64,000 bases of DNA from Agromyces bauzanensis (GCF_014645655.1 NZ_BMMD01000003.1:62001-126000), one strand, 5' to 3'; counted from the first letter of the stretch, positions 52,899 through 61,769 are shown. Translations and numbers: made by a program. Notes: a model not told the origin generated them from the sequence alone.

Positions 52899-54170
52899 AT
52901 GAACGACGACCACCAGCGAAACGTGCCGCCACCCGTTCCGCCGGCCGCGCCTCGGCCCGCAGCCGCGCCTGCGCGCGCCGGCACCGCGGCGCAGGCCGGC
53001 TTTCCCGTCGACGAACGGCTGTTCCGCGCCTGGATGTGGGTCGCGACCTCGCTCGCCGCCGTCCTGCTCCTGTGGGTGTCGATTCCGCTGGCGGCAACGG
53101 TGTACGGCGTACACCTGCTGGCCGCCTTCGCCACGAGCCTCCTGCTCGCCGGCGCACTCCCGCTCGCGGTGCGCTGGCCGTGGGCCGCGGCCGTGGTCGC
53201 GACGGCGGGCGTGCTCTGGTTCGCCTTCCTGTCGGCCGGCTCCGAGGGAGCACCGTGGCCGTGGCCCGTCACGACGATCATCTCGCAGGGCGTGCTGCTC
53301 ATCGTGCTCGGGCTGATGCACACCTGGTGGGTGGGCCTGTCCGCCTGGCTCGCGGGCATCGTGGTGACCACGCCGTTCGCGTTCGTCGACCTCGGTGCCG
53401 CCGCGAACCTCGTGACGGCAGCGGCCGTGACCGCCCTGGCGTTCGCGGTGGCGCTGCTCGTGGCCCAGCGCCGGCTCATCGGCGAGGAGCTGTTCCGCGA
53501 GCGCGCGAACACCGCGTCCGAGCAGCAACGCCGCGTGCTCGTGGAGGAGCGGAACCGCATCGCACGCGAGCTCCACGACGTCGTCGCGCACGGACTGTCG
53601 ATCATCCACGTGCAGGCGACGAGCGCCCCCTACCGGATCACGGGGCTGAGCGACGCGGCGAAGGCCGAGTTCGACGAGATCGCGGTATCCGCTCGCGCCG
53701 CCATGACCGAGATGCGGCAGCTGCTCGGGGTGCTCCGCAGCGCCGAGACGTCGGCCGACACCGCCCCGCAGCCCGGGATCCGCGAACTGCCGGCACTCGC
53801 GGTGGCCGTGGAACGCGCCGGCGTGCCCGTGACGCTCGAGCTCGGCGTCGGGCTTCCCGAGACCGGGCTCGCCGCGACCTCGGCCTACCGCATCGTGCAG
53901 GAGGCCCTCTCGAACGTGGTTCGCCACGCGCCGGGCGCGGCGACGTACGTGTCGGTCGAGGCGCTCGCGGGCGACCTCATCGTCACGGTCGAGAACGAGC
54001 CGGCGACGGATGTCCCTGGACTCGACGCGAACGGCGGCGGCCACGGCCTCGTCAGCATCGGCGAGCGCGCGGCGCTCCTCGGCGGGCATGCCGAGCACGG
54101 CGAGCGACCCGGCGGGGGTTACCGTGTCCTCGCGACCCTGCCGCTCGGGTCGGACGGAGGAACGACGTGA
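52899..54170 (+). CDS. Two-component sensor histidine kinase (NarL-type)
   Basis: Membrane sensor that phosphorylates the response regulator encoded next. 423 residues. A Pro/Ala-rich cytoplasmic lead (1-45), five or so membrane helices (about 45-190), then HisKA_3: ERNRIARELHDVVAHGLSII with the phospho-His near 228, and an ATPase domain with the N-box QEALSNVVRHA and GHGLVSIGERA. No extracellular sensing domain is visible, so the signal may be membrane-borne. Overlaps the next gene by GTGA. Confidence 0.9.
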   Translation: MNDDHQRNVPPPVPPAAPRPAAAPARAGTAAQAGFPVDERLFRAWMWVATSLAAVLLLWVSIPLAATVYGVHLLAAFATSLLLAGALPLAVRWPWAAAVVATAGVLWFAFLSAGSEGAPWPWPVTTIISQGVLLIVLGLMHTWWVGLSAWLAGIVVTTPFAFVDLGAAANLVTAAAVTALAFAVALLVAQRRLIGEELFRERANTASEQQRRVLVEERNRIARELHDVVAHGLSIIHVQATSAPYRITGLSDAAKAEFDEIAVSARAAMTEMRQLLGVLRSAETSADTAPQPGIRELPALAVAVERAGVPVTLELGVGLPETGLAATSAYRIVQEALSNVVRHAPGAATYVSVEALAGDLIVTVENEPATDVPGLDANGGGHGLVSIGERAALLGGHAEHGERPGGGYRVLATLPLGSDGGTT

Positions 54171-54838
54171 CGATCTCGGTGCTCGTCGCCGACGACCAGG
54201 CGATGGTGCGTGCCGGGTTCGCGGCGGTGCTCGCCGCGCAGCCCGGCATCGACGTCGTCGGGCAGGCCGCCGACGGCGCCGAGGCGGTCGCGCTCGCCCG
54301 CGAGCTGCGGCCCGACGTCGTGGTCATGGACGTGCGGATGCCGCAGCTGAACGGCATCGAGGCGACCCGCGCCCTGCAGACGCCGTCGCGAAGCTCCGAC
54401 TACGTGCCGCGCGTGCTCATGCTGACGACGTTCGACATCGACGAGTACGTCTACGAGGCGCTCCGCGCGGGCGCGAGCGGATTCCTGCTGAAGGACGCCA
54501 CGCCCGACGAGCTCGTGGCCGCGGTTCGCATCGTCGCGGCGGGCGACGCCCTGCTCGCGCCGAGCGTGACTCGCCGGCTCATCGAGGACTTCGCCCGCTC
54601 GGCCCCGGCTCCGCTTCCGTCGACCTCCCGGCTCAACGACCTGACCGAGCGCGAACGCGAGGTGCTCACGCTCGTGGGCCGAGGCATGTCGAACAGCGAG
54701 ATCGCCGCGGCGCTCTTCATCGCCGAGCAGACCGTGAAGACGCACGTCTCGAAGATCCTGCAGAAGCTCGGGCTCCGCGACCGCGTGCACGCCGTCGTGC
54801 TCGCGTACGACACCGGCCTCGTGCGGCCCGGCGGCTGA
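54167..54838 (+). CDS. LuxR/NarL-family response regulator
   Basis: DNA-binding partner of the kinase. 223 residues from the GTG overlapping the kinase stop. Receiver domain: VLVADDQAMVRAG acidic pair, phospho-Asp in VVVMDVRMPQ near 54, Lys in GFLLKDA near 110. C-terminal helix-turn-helix: LTEREREVLTLVGRGMSNSEIAAAL near 167. A pair of palindromes 45-70 bp after its stop, before the acyltransferase gene, is a candidate target. Confidence 0.92.
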   Translation: MTISVLVADDQAMVRAGFAAVLAAQPGIDVVGQAADGAEAVALARELRPDVVVMDVRMPQLNGIEATRALQTPSRSSDYVPRVLMLTTFDIDEYVYEALRAGASGFLLKDATPDELVAAVRIVAAGDALLAPSVTRRLIEDFARSAPAPLPSTSRLNDLTEREREVLTLVGRGMSNSEIAAALFIAEQTVKTHVSKILQKLGLRDRVHAVVLAYDTGLVRPGG

Positions 54839-54847
54839 ACCGCGGCC

Positions 54848-54879
54848 CCGGTGGCCGAGGAGGGAGGTCTCGAGACCCC
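54848..54879. repeat. Dispersed palindrome, copy 7 (degenerate)
   Basis: CCGGTGGCCGAGGAGGGAG and GTCTCGAGACCCC: ends match the family but the left arm has drifted. Ten bp after the response-regulator stop. Confidence 0.55.
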
Positions 54880-54882
54880 CTA

Positions 54883-54909
54883 CCCCGGTACGGGGGCGGA
54901 ACGGTTCCG
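54883..54909. promoter_or_regulatory. Two adjacent palindromes before the acyltransferase gene
   Basis: CCCCG-GTA-CGGGG (54883-54895) and CGGAAC-G-GTTCCG (54897-54909) are exact palindromes one base apart, about 80 bp before the acyltransferase start. They may be binding sites for the response regulator encoded upstream or a terminator for it. Confidence 0.45.
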
Positions 54910-54987
54910 CCGGGTGATGCGGCGGCCGGTACCGCGTCCCTAACCTGCCACTCGTGGGCGGAGGGACCGCCAGGTTGGGGCACGATC

Positions 54988-56517
54988 ATGACCGACACCC
55001 TGGCACGTCCGGCAGGGGCATCCGTTCGCGGCGGGGCATCCGCTCGGCCACGCTCGGGAGTCGCGCGCGACTCGAGCGTCGACGCGATCCGCATCGCCTT
55101 GCTCGTCGTCGTATTCGCGCTGCACGCCATGATGTTCGGCGTCACCATGGGCCCCGACGGCCTGGTGCTCGAGAACGCCCTCGAGAACCAGGCCTGGTTC
55201 GGCCCCGTCAGCTGGGTCGTGCAGGTCATGCCGATGTTCTTCATCGCGGGCGGCTTCTCGAGCTTCCACCACTGGCGGTCGATGCAGGCGCGAGGGACGT
55301 CGCCGGTCGACTACGTGCGCACGCGCCTCGGCCGGTTGGTGCGCCCGGCGATCGTCCTCGTGGTCGTCGTGGCGACCGGCCTGGTCGCACTGTCGCTCGC
55401 CGGCGTCCCGGCCGACGTCGTGGCGACCGCGGGATTCCGCATCGGCCAGCCGCTGTGGTTCCTCGGCGTGTACCTCGCGATCTCGGCGCTCGTGCCGCTC
55501 ATGGTGCGCGCCCACGAACGGGCGCGGGCGCTCACTCCGCTCGCACTGCTCGCGGCGGTCGTCGCCGTCGACGTCGTGCGCCTCTCGACGGGTATCGAGG
55601 CGATCGGACTGGCGAACCTCCTGCTGGTCTGGCTGCTCGTGCAGCAGCTCGGGTTCCATCTCGCCGACGGCGGGCTCGACCGGCTCTCGCGCGGCACCCT
55701 GTGGGGCATGGCCGGCGGCGCGCTCGCGCTCCTCGCGGTGCTCACGGTGGTGGGCCCCTACCCCGTCGACATGTACGACAACCTCAACCCGCCGACCGTG
55801 GGCCTCGTCGTGCTCGGCGTCGCGCAGCTCGCGCTCTTCCAGCTGGCCCGCCCGCGCATCCGGGCGTGGGTGGAGCGAGCGGATGCCTCGCGCGCGATCG
55901 CCACCGTCGGAGAGCGTGCCATGACCATCTACCTCTGGCACATGCCCGTGCTCGTCGCCTTCGCCGGCGCACTCCTCGTCGCGAGCGCGACGCTCGGGGT
56001 CTCGTTGCCCGAACCGCTGAGCTTCGCCTGGTGGGCGTCGCGCCCGCTGTGGCTCGGCGTGGGCGCCGCCGCAGTGGTGCCGGTCGTGCTCGTGTTCTCG
56101 CGGTTCGAGCGGGGGCGCCGGATGTCGCGCACGGGGTCGCCCGCGGCATCCGCATCTCCGTCGACCCGGCCGACCGTGCCGACGGCGTGGTCGGCGGCAT
56201 TCGACGCCGCATGCGGGGTGGCCGGGGTCGCGGTCGTGCTCGTGACCGGGTTCGGCCCGCTGCAGGCCGTCGTGGCACTCGCCCTGCTCACGATCGCCCT
56301 GCAGGGCAGCGGGTCGATGCTCCAGCACAGCCGGACCCTGCTCGCGGCGCTTCACCGGGGGCCGCGCCGAGGCAGGATCCCGATGGCGGCCCACGCCGCG
56401 GCAACCCGCGTAGGCGAGCAGCACGAGGGCTCCGGGCGGCCGTGCGGTCGCCGCTCCGCTACCAGACCACTTCGCAGTATGCCGCCGCAGCCTTGGCGAG
56501 ACGCTCGTCGGCCGTGA
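54988..56517 (+). CDS. Membrane acyltransferase of the OafA/acyltransferase-3 family
   Basis: Probably acylates a surface glycan or lipid. 509 residues with about ten membrane helices. Family traits: SSVDAIRIALLVVVFALHAMMFG at helix 1 with the catalytic-type His, FIAGGFSSFHHWRS, and RLGRLVRPAIVLV; TIYLWHMPVLVAF near 310 is also typical. The last 55 residues are Arg-rich and overlap the convergent PIN toxin gene by 59 bp, so the original stop may have been lost. The ATG at 54988 has only a weak ribosome site. Confidence 0.82.
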   Translation: MTDTLARPAGASVRGGASARPRSGVARDSSVDAIRIALLVVVFALHAMMFGVTMGPDGLVLENALENQAWFGPVSWVVQVMPMFFIAGGFSSFHHWRSMQARGTSPVDYVRTRLGRLVRPAIVLVVVVATGLVALSLAGVPADVVATAGFRIGQPLWFLGVYLAISALVPLMVRAHERARALTPLALLAAVVAVDVVRLSTGIEAIGLANLLLVWLLVQQLGFHLADGGLDRLSRGTLWGMAGGALALLAVLTVVGPYPVDMYDNLNPPTVGLVVLGVAQLALFQLARPRIRAWVERADASRAIATVGERAMTIYLWHMPVLVAFAGALLVASATLGVSLPEPLSFAWWASRPLWLGVGAAAVVPVVLVFSRFERGRRMSRTGSPAASASPSTRPTVPTAWSAAFDAACGVAGVAVVLVTGFGPLQAVVALALLTIALQGSGSMLQHSRTLLAALHRGPRRGRIPMAAHAAATRVGEQHEGSGRPCGRRSATRPLRSMPPQPWRDARRP

Positions 56518-56875
56518 AAAGGGCGATGCCCAAGGCCTCGGCGAGCGACACGTATGCGGCGTCGTAGGTCGTGATCGTGTGTCGCATCGCCCATATGCGA
56601 GCACGCATGAGGCCGGGAGCATGGCGATCGATCTCCATCTCGCCGAAGAGTCCCAGCGCTTCGGTCGCATCGCTCACCCCGATCGCCCCGGATACGGCAA
56701 GACGACGGAGCGCCGACATGACCTCGTAGTCGAGCAGCGCCGGGGCGGCGAGGGGTCGCTCGCCGAGCAGGGCGCGGGACCTGACATCCGCATCGCCGAT
56801 CAGGGCGTCGATGATCACCGAGCAGTCGACGACCAGCGCGGCCGACGATGACCCGGCGAGATCGAGATCGCTCAT
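56459..56875 (-). CDS. PIN-domain ribonuclease toxin (VapC-like), second locus
   Basis: 138 residues. Acidic site residues: VVDCSVIIDALIG (Asp), LLDYEVMSALRRL (Glu), TTYDAAYVSLAEALG (Asp) and LFTADERLAKAA (Asp). TGATG overlap with the antitoxin; a GTG one codon earlier is possible. Its 3' end runs under the acyltransferase tail. Confidence 0.85.
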   Translation of the reverse strand: MSDLDLAGSSSAALVVDCSVIIDALIGDADVRSRALLGERPLAAPALLDYEVMSALRRLAVSGAIGVSDATEALGLFGEMEIDRHAPGLMRARIWAMRHTITTYDAAYVSLAEALGIALFTADERLAKAAAAYCEVVW

Positions 56876-57102
56876 CACGCGTCGCGGTCTGCGCGAACGG
56901 TCGCCGTGATCTCGTCACGCGACACCCGTCCCGCAAGCGGCCGGGCGGCCTCGAGGATCTCGGCATTGCTGCGATACGCCACCATGCGGGTGAGTTCGCG
57001 CGCGACGTAGTCGGACAGGGACATCCGTTCGGCGGCGGCCCGCTCCTTCAGTCGCGCGTGAACATCATTCGGAAGATTCCTCACCTGCAGCATGCGGGCC
57101 AT
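56875..57102 (-). CDS. Ribbon-helix-helix antitoxin (FitA/VapB-like), second locus
   Basis: 75 residues. MLQVRNLPNDVHARLKERAAAERMSLSDYV is the FitA-type RHH fold (read in two parts: LQVRNLPNDVHARL, AERMSLSDYVARELT). The upstream strand reads TACGGT five bases before the ATG, so this operon too may be transcribed without a leader. Pairs with the PIN toxin that follows. Confidence 0.82.
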   Translation of the reverse strand: MARMLQVRNLPNDVHARLKERAAAERMSLSDYVARELTRMVAYRSNAEILEAARPLAGRVSRDEITATVRADRDA

Positions 57103-57198
57103 ACTTCACCGTACATGCGCAGCACATGCATGAGAAGCCCAGATTGTGGATAACTTCCTACGCGAGGCCCGGGTTCAGATCCCACCCGCGAATCCGGC

Positions 57199-58143
57199 TC
57201 AGGGGATCAGCACGATCTTTCCCCGCACGTGCCCGGCTTCGCTCTCGCGCTGTGCGTCGGCCGCCTCGGCGAGCGGGTAGCGCGCGCTGACCTCGACGTG
57301 GAACCGGCCCTCGGCCGCGAGTCGGGCCGCCTCGGCGACGCCCTCGGCGCGCAGCCGCAGCTCCTCCGGGCCCATGGTCGACGGGATGGCGCTCGACCAC
57401 GTGCGGATGCCGAGGTCCGCGGCGTCCATCATGCGCACGATCGTCGCGATGCGCGACCGATCGGCGACGAGCTCGAGACAGGCTTCGATGGCCTCGTCGG
57501 TGCCGGCCGCGTCGAGCGCGACGTCGTACCCGCGCGGCGACGCCGCGCGCAGCCGGTCGACGAGACCCGGGCCGTATGCCACCGGTACCGCCCCCAACTC
57601 GTGCAGCCGGTCATGCTTGCCGGGCGACGACGTGGCGACGACGTTGGCGCCCCACGCCCGGGCGAACTGGATCGCCGCCTGGCCGACCCCGCCCGACCCG
57701 GCATGCAGGAGCAGCGTCTCGGCCTCGCGCAGGCCGAGCGAACGCAGCACCTGATGGGCCGTGCCCGCCGGGATCCCGAGTGCGGCGCCCTGCTCGAAAC
57801 TCAGCGCCGCGGGCTTGGGCACAAGCTGAGAGGGCTTCGCCACGACGTGGCTCGCGTACGCGCCGGATGCGCCGTGCACGATCACCTCGTCGCCGGCCCG
57901 CACCCCGTCGACGCCCTCGCCGACGGCGACGACGACGCCCGAGGCATCCGCCCCCAGGCCCTGCGGTTCGCTGAAGTCGCGCGTGCCGCGCCGGCCGCTG
58001 CGGATCTTCGCGTCGACGGGATTCACGCCCGCCGCACGCACCTCGACGACGACGCTGCGGGAGGGCGCCTCGGGCACGGGCCCTTCGACGATGGTGAGCA
58101 CCTCGGGACCGCCGTGCTCGCTGTACCGGATGAACTGGGCCAT
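57199..58143 (-). CDS. NADP-dependent quinone oxidoreductase-like MDR enzyme
   Basis: Zinc-free medium-chain reductase of the QOR family, reducing quinones or enones with NADPH. 314 residues. RYSEHGGPEVLTIVEGPVPE start, VRAAGVNPVDAKIRSG, and the nucleotide motif LLHAGSGGVGQAAIQFARAWGA near 145. No Cys-rich zinc loop. The start at 58143 follows GGAGATGG. It lies 53 bp downstream of the IclR gene on the same strand, perhaps co-transcribed. Confidence 0.87.
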   Translation of the reverse strand: MAQFIRYSEHGGPEVLTIVEGPVPEAPSRSVVVEVRAAGVNPVDAKIRSGRRGTRDFSEPQGLGADASGVVVAVGEGVDGVRAGDEVIVHGASGAYASHVVAKPSQLVPKPAALSFEQGAALGIPAGTAHQVLRSLGLREAETLLLHAGSGGVGQAAIQFARAWGANVVATSSPGKHDRLHELGAVPVAYGPGLVDRLRAASPRGYDVALDAAGTDEAIEACLELVADRSRIATIVRMMDAADLGIRTWSSAIPSTMGPEELRLRAEGVAEAARLAAEGRFHVEVSARYPLAEAADAQRESEAGHVRGKIVLIP

Positions 58144-58195
58144 GTGCCATCTCCTCGTCGTCGGCTCTCCGTCCACGCTAGCCGTCCCCCCGGTG

Positions 58196-58978
58196 CTACG
58201 GGACGCCGAGGATGCGCTTCGAGAGGGTCGCGGTCGCCTCCCGCACGGCCGGCACGACGAGCGGCTGGAGCTCGCGCGCCGAGTCCTCGGGGTACGTGAT
58301 CGCGATGGCCGCGGCCGGCCAGCCGAGGTGGTCGAGCACGGCGGCGCCGACCGAGGCGAGCCCGCCCGTCACCTCCCCGTGTTCGCCCGCCCAGCCCTGC
58401 TCGCGGACGGTCGCGAGCACGCGCTTCAACCGGCCGTGACTCCAGTCGTCGTCGGCATCCCCCTCGCCCCGGGGATGCCGCGTCGCGAACGCGGCCCGGT
58501 CGGGATACAGGGCGCGCAACTGCGCTGGCGGCAGCTCGGCGAGCATCGCGCGACCCGTCGCGGTGAGGTGGGCGGGCAGGCGCACGCCCACGTCGGTCAC
58601 GAGCGAGGGACGGCGCGGGGCGCGCTCCTCGACGAGGTAGAGCACGTCGCGCCCGTGCAGCACGGCGAGGTGCCCCGACTCGCCGAGCCGGTCGACCAGC
58701 CTGGCCACGAGCGGACGCCCGAGTCGCGCGAGCGGCTGCTGGCGGCTGAACCCGCTGGAGAGCTCGAACGCGGCGATGCCGAGGCCGTAGCGCCGTTCTT
58801 CCGGCAGGTGCACCACGAAGCCGCGATGCTGCAGCACCGCGAGCAGGTGGTACGCCGTGGAGCGCGGCAGCCCGAGCGCCTGCGCGATGGTGGCGGCGGG
58901 CACGGGTCCGCGCTGCGCCGCGAGGTGCGCGAGGATCGCGAGCGCCTGGTCGGCGGCGGGCACCTTCGATTCGGCCAC
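58196..58978 (-). CDS. IclR-family transcriptional regulator, candidate hut regulator
   Basis: 260 residues. N-terminal winged helix (ADQALAILAHLAAQRGPVPAA, then LGLPRSTAYHLLAVL near 37-51) and a C-terminal effector domain (HLTATGRAMLAELPPAQ; GLASVGAAVLDHLG). GTG start after GGGAGG. Divergent from hutH with a 99-bp shared promoter, the usual place for a histidine-utilisation regulator; that role is inferred from position only. Confidence 0.87.
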   Translation of the reverse strand: MAESKVPAADQALAILAHLAAQRGPVPAATIAQALGLPRSTAYHLLAVLQHRGFVVHLPEERRYGLGIAAFELSSGFSRQQPLARLGRPLVARLVDRLGESGHLAVLHGRDVLYLVEERAPRRPSLVTDVGVRLPAHLTATGRAMLAELPPAQLRALYPDRAAFATRHPRGEGDADDDWSHGRLKRVLATVREQGWAGEHGEVTGGLASVGAAVLDHLGWPAAAIAITYPEDSARELQPLVVPAVREATATLSKRILGVP

Positions 58979-59006
58979 CGGATGCCTCCCACGCGAGTCT
59001 ACGCAC

Positions 59007-59022
59007 GTCTGGTATCACAGAC
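59007..59022. promoter_or_regulatory. Candidate IclR operator between the regulator and hutH
   Basis: GTCTG and CAGAC flank GTATCA, a 16-bp inverted repeat in the divergent promoter. Short, hence tentative. Confidence 0.35.
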
Positions 59023-59077
59023 AACGGCCGCCTCGCGCGCGTTCCCGCACGCGCGGGCGGGGTGTGGAATCGGGAGT

Positions 59078-60664
59078 ATGAGCACCATTGCGCCCACGCC
59101 CGCCCGCGCCGATGCGGCATCCGTCAACGTCGGCGCCGCCCCGCTCACCGTCGACGACGTCGTCGCGGTGGCCAGGCACGGGGCATCCGTCACCCTCGAC
59201 CCGGCCGCGCTCGACGAGGTCGCCGCGAGCCGCGCCATCATCGAGGGGCTCGCCGCAGACCCCGAGCCGCACTACGGCATCTCGACCGGGTTCGGCGCGC
59301 TCGCCACCACCTTCATCGCCGAGGACCGCCGTGCCCAGCTGCAGGCGAGCCTCGTGCGCTCGCACGCCGCGGGCTCGGGCGCCGAGGTCGAGACCGAGGT
59401 CGTGCGCGCCCTCATGCTGCTGCGCCTGTCGACGCTCATGACCGGCCGCACCGGCGTGCGCCGCGAGACCGCCGAGACGTACGCGGCGATCCTCAACGCC
59501 GGCATCACGCCCGTCGTGGGTGAGTACGGCTCGCTCGGCTGCTCGGGCGACCTGGCGCCGCTCGCGCACTGCGCGCTCGTGGCGATGGGCGAGGGCGAGG
59601 TGCGGGTCTCGACGGGCTCGGCGGATCTGACGACGGATGCCGTGTCCGCGCTCGCCGCCGCCGGCATCACGCCGCTGCGGCTCGGTGCCAAGGAGGGCCT
59701 CGCCCTCATCAACGGCACGGACGGCATGCTCGGCATGCTCACGCTCGCGATCCACGACCTCCGCATGCTCCTCACCACCGCCGACGTCGCCGCGGCCATG
59801 AGCGTCGAGGGCCTCCTCGGCACCGACGCCGTGTTCGCCGAGGACCTGCACGGCCTGCGCCCGCAGCGCGGGCAGGCGGCATCCGCGTCGAACCTGCGAC
59901 GCCTGCTCGCCGGGTCGCCGATCGTCGCGAGCCACAAGGGCCCCGAGTGCACGCGCGTGCAGGACGCGTACTCGCTGCGCTGCGCCCCCCAGGTGCACGG
60001 CGCCGCCCGCGACACGCTCGACCACGCGGCATCCGTCGCCGACGCGGAGCTCGCCAGCGCGATCGACAACCCCGTGCTCACCCTCGACGGCCGCGTCGAG
60101 TCGAACGGCAACTTCCACGGAGCGCCGGTGGCCTACGTGCTCGATTTCCTGGCGATCGCGGTGGCGGATGTCGCGTCGATGAGCGAGCGGCGCACCGACC
60201 GGTTCCTCGACCGCGCGCGCAACCAGGGGCTGCCGCCGTTCCTCGCGCACGAGGTCGGCGTCGACTCCGGCCTCATGATCGCGCAGTACACCGCCGCGGG
60301 CATCGTGTCGGAGCTGAAGCGGCTCGCCGTGCCGGCGTCGGTCGACTCGATCCCGTCGTCGGCGATGCAGGAGGACCACGTGTCGATGGGCTGGGCGGCT
60401 GCGCGCAAGCTGCGCCGCGCGATCGATGGGCTGAGCCGGGTGCTCGCGATCGAGGTCATGACGGCTGCGCGGGGACTGGCGCTGCGAGCGCCGCTCTCGC
60501 CCGGTGCGGCGACCGGCGCCGTGGTGTCGCTCGTCGCGGCGGTGGGCGCGGTGCCAGGGCCCGACCGCTTCCTCTCCCCCGAGATCGAGGCGATCACCGG
60601 GCTCGTCACGGCAGGCTCGGTAGCCGCGCGAGCCGCTACGGCCGCGGGAGCCGCGCTCGCCTGA
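59078..60664 (+). CDS. hutH: Histidine ammonia-lyase HutH
   Basis: Deaminates L-histidine to urocanate, first step of histidine breakdown. 528 residues. The self-forming MIO cofactor triad reads Cys-Ser-Gly (155-157, GSLGCSGDLAPLAH) rather than Ala-Ser-Gly. Other family marks are YGISTGFGALAT with its catalytic Tyr, and VQDAYSLRCAPQVHGA. No other hut gene lies next to it here. ATG at 59078 follows CGGGAG; a longer frame upstream lies antisense to the IclR gene. Confidence 0.93.
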   Translation: MSTIAPTPARADAASVNVGAAPLTVDDVVAVARHGASVTLDPAALDEVAASRAIIEGLAADPEPHYGISTGFGALATTFIAEDRRAQLQASLVRSHAAGSGAEVETEVVRALMLLRLSTLMTGRTGVRRETAETYAAILNAGITPVVGEYGSLGCSGDLAPLAHCALVAMGEGEVRVSTGSADLTTDAVSALAAAGITPLRLGAKEGLALINGTDGMLGMLTLAIHDLRMLLTTADVAAAMSVEGLLGTDAVFAEDLHGLRPQRGQAASASNLRRLLAGSPIVASHKGPECTRVQDAYSLRCAPQVHGAARDTLDHAASVADAELASAIDNPVLTLDGRVESNGNFHGAPVAYVLDFLAIAVADVASMSERRTDRFLDRARNQGLPPFLAHEVGVDSGLMIAQYTAAGIVSELKRLAVPASVDSIPSSAMQEDHVSMGWAAARKLRRAIDGLSRVLAIEVMTAARGLALRAPLSPGAATGAVVSLVAAVGAVPGPDRFLSPEIEAITGLVTAGSVAARAATAAGAALA

Positions 60665-60726
60665 CGCAGCCGCACGCGTCAGCTCGACACGCAGACGTTC
60701 GACCGCGAATCCAAGGAGATCCCGGA

Positions 60727-60757
60727 GCGCGCAGGGGCGTCGAGCCGACGCCCCTGC
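60727..60757. terminator. Bidirectional hairpin terminator between hutH and FKBP copy 3
   Basis: Perfect 14-bp stems GCGCAGGGGCGTCG and CGACGCCCCTGCGC with an AGC loop, in the 113-bp gap between convergent genes. Its symmetry suits termination from both sides. Confidence 0.75.
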
Positions 60758-60777
60758 GCACGCCGGTGCATCACGCC

Positions 60778-61704
60778 CTACTCCGCCGGCTCTACCGACT
60801 CGACCTCGATGAGGTACACGAGTGTCTGGCCGCCGAGCGGATTCAGCTCGCTGTGCTCCGTACCGTACGCGGACTGTGGCGGGATGGTCACGATCAGCTT
60901 CGCTCCCGGTTTCTGGCCGATCACCGCTGCGGCGAGGCCCGGGACAAGCCCGTCGGTCGAGAGGATCGGCGCCTGACCACCGTAGCTCTGCTCGAACACC
61001 TCACCGGAATCCCAGCTGGTGCCCTGGTAGTGCATGGTCACGGTGTCGCCGGCCTGCACCTCCTCGCCTTCGCCCGGCTCGAGCACTTTCAGGAGCAGGT
61101 CTACGGGCGGCTCGGCCTCGGGAAGGGTCACAACGGGCGCGGCGCCCGCGGCGGCTCCGAACGCGACCTCCGGCACGTCCTCCGTCCACGGCCGTGGCTC
61201 CAGGGGCTCCTGCACGTCGGCCACGATCACCACGGTGTCGCCGGGCGCGAGACCGATCGCCCCGTTGCCCTGCCCATCGTAGAGGGCGGTCGAGGGCGCG
61301 ACCGTGACGGTACGCGAGCCCGTCGGAACGCAGTCGACGGCAGCGCGGAATGCGTCGTAGTCTCCGCCCGTGACGGTCACCGGATGCGTGAGGAGTTGCT
61401 GGCCGGTCGCGCCCGAGTACAGGCTCACCACGGCGCTCACGTGGGTTCCGGGGACGGTGGTCTCGCCGTCGCCCTCGCGAACCACGGTCCTCTCGAGTTC
61501 CTCGGCCTGAACGGGCAGGTCGAAGGCCGCGGTGGGCGCAACGCCGAAATCGCCGTCGACCTTCACGTCGTCGCTGAGCGATCCCGGCAGGACTTCCATG
61601 CATTCCGGGGTGTCGGGACCGGGGCCGGCGACGCAGCCGGCGAGAAGAAGGGCAGCGATCATGGCGAGCGTGAGGCAGGTTCCGTGGCGGAGGGCGCGTT
61701 TCAT
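60778..61704 (-). CDS. Tandem-domain FKBP-type lipoprotein (copy 3)
   Basis: 308 residues from an ATG after AGGAG; a longer frame runs back into the PstB gene. Lipobox LLLAGC gives Cys24. Like copy 1 it has a degenerate first FKBP-like half (ERTVVREGDGETT, LAPGDTVVIVADV) and a clearer second half (HYQGTSWDSGEVFEQSYGG, AYGTEHSELNPLGG). The catalytic Asp37 equivalent is Glu here (VFEQ) and the VI-W floor reads LVPGL, so isomerase activity is doubtful; a chaperone or binding role is possible. It lies 65 bp after PstB on the same strand. Confidence 0.82.
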   Translation of the reverse strand: MKRALRHGTCLTLAMIAALLLAGCVAGPGPDTPECMEVLPGSLSDDVKVDGDFGVAPTAAFDLPVQAEELERTVVREGDGETTVPGTHVSAVVSLYSGATGQQLLTHPVTVTGGDYDAFRAAVDCVPTGSRTVTVAPSTALYDGQGNGAIGLAPGDTVVIVADVQEPLEPRPWTEDVPEVAFGAAAGAAPVVTLPEAEPPVDLLLKVLEPGEGEEVQAGDTVTMHYQGTSWDSGEVFEQSYGGQAPILSTDGLVPGLAAAVIGQKPGAKLIVTIPPQSAYGTEHSELNPLGGQTLVYLIEVESVEPAE

Positions 61705-61769
61705 GGGAGAGTCTCCTTCGGATCGGATCGACGGTTCGTGCGAGGAGCGGAGCGTCTGCAGGCCCCGCA

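Noticed and set aside
52436-53605. 389-codon minus-strand frame across the kinase gene
   Set aside because: Overlaps the kinase N-terminus fully, Ser/Thr/Pro/Arg shadow composition, no motif.
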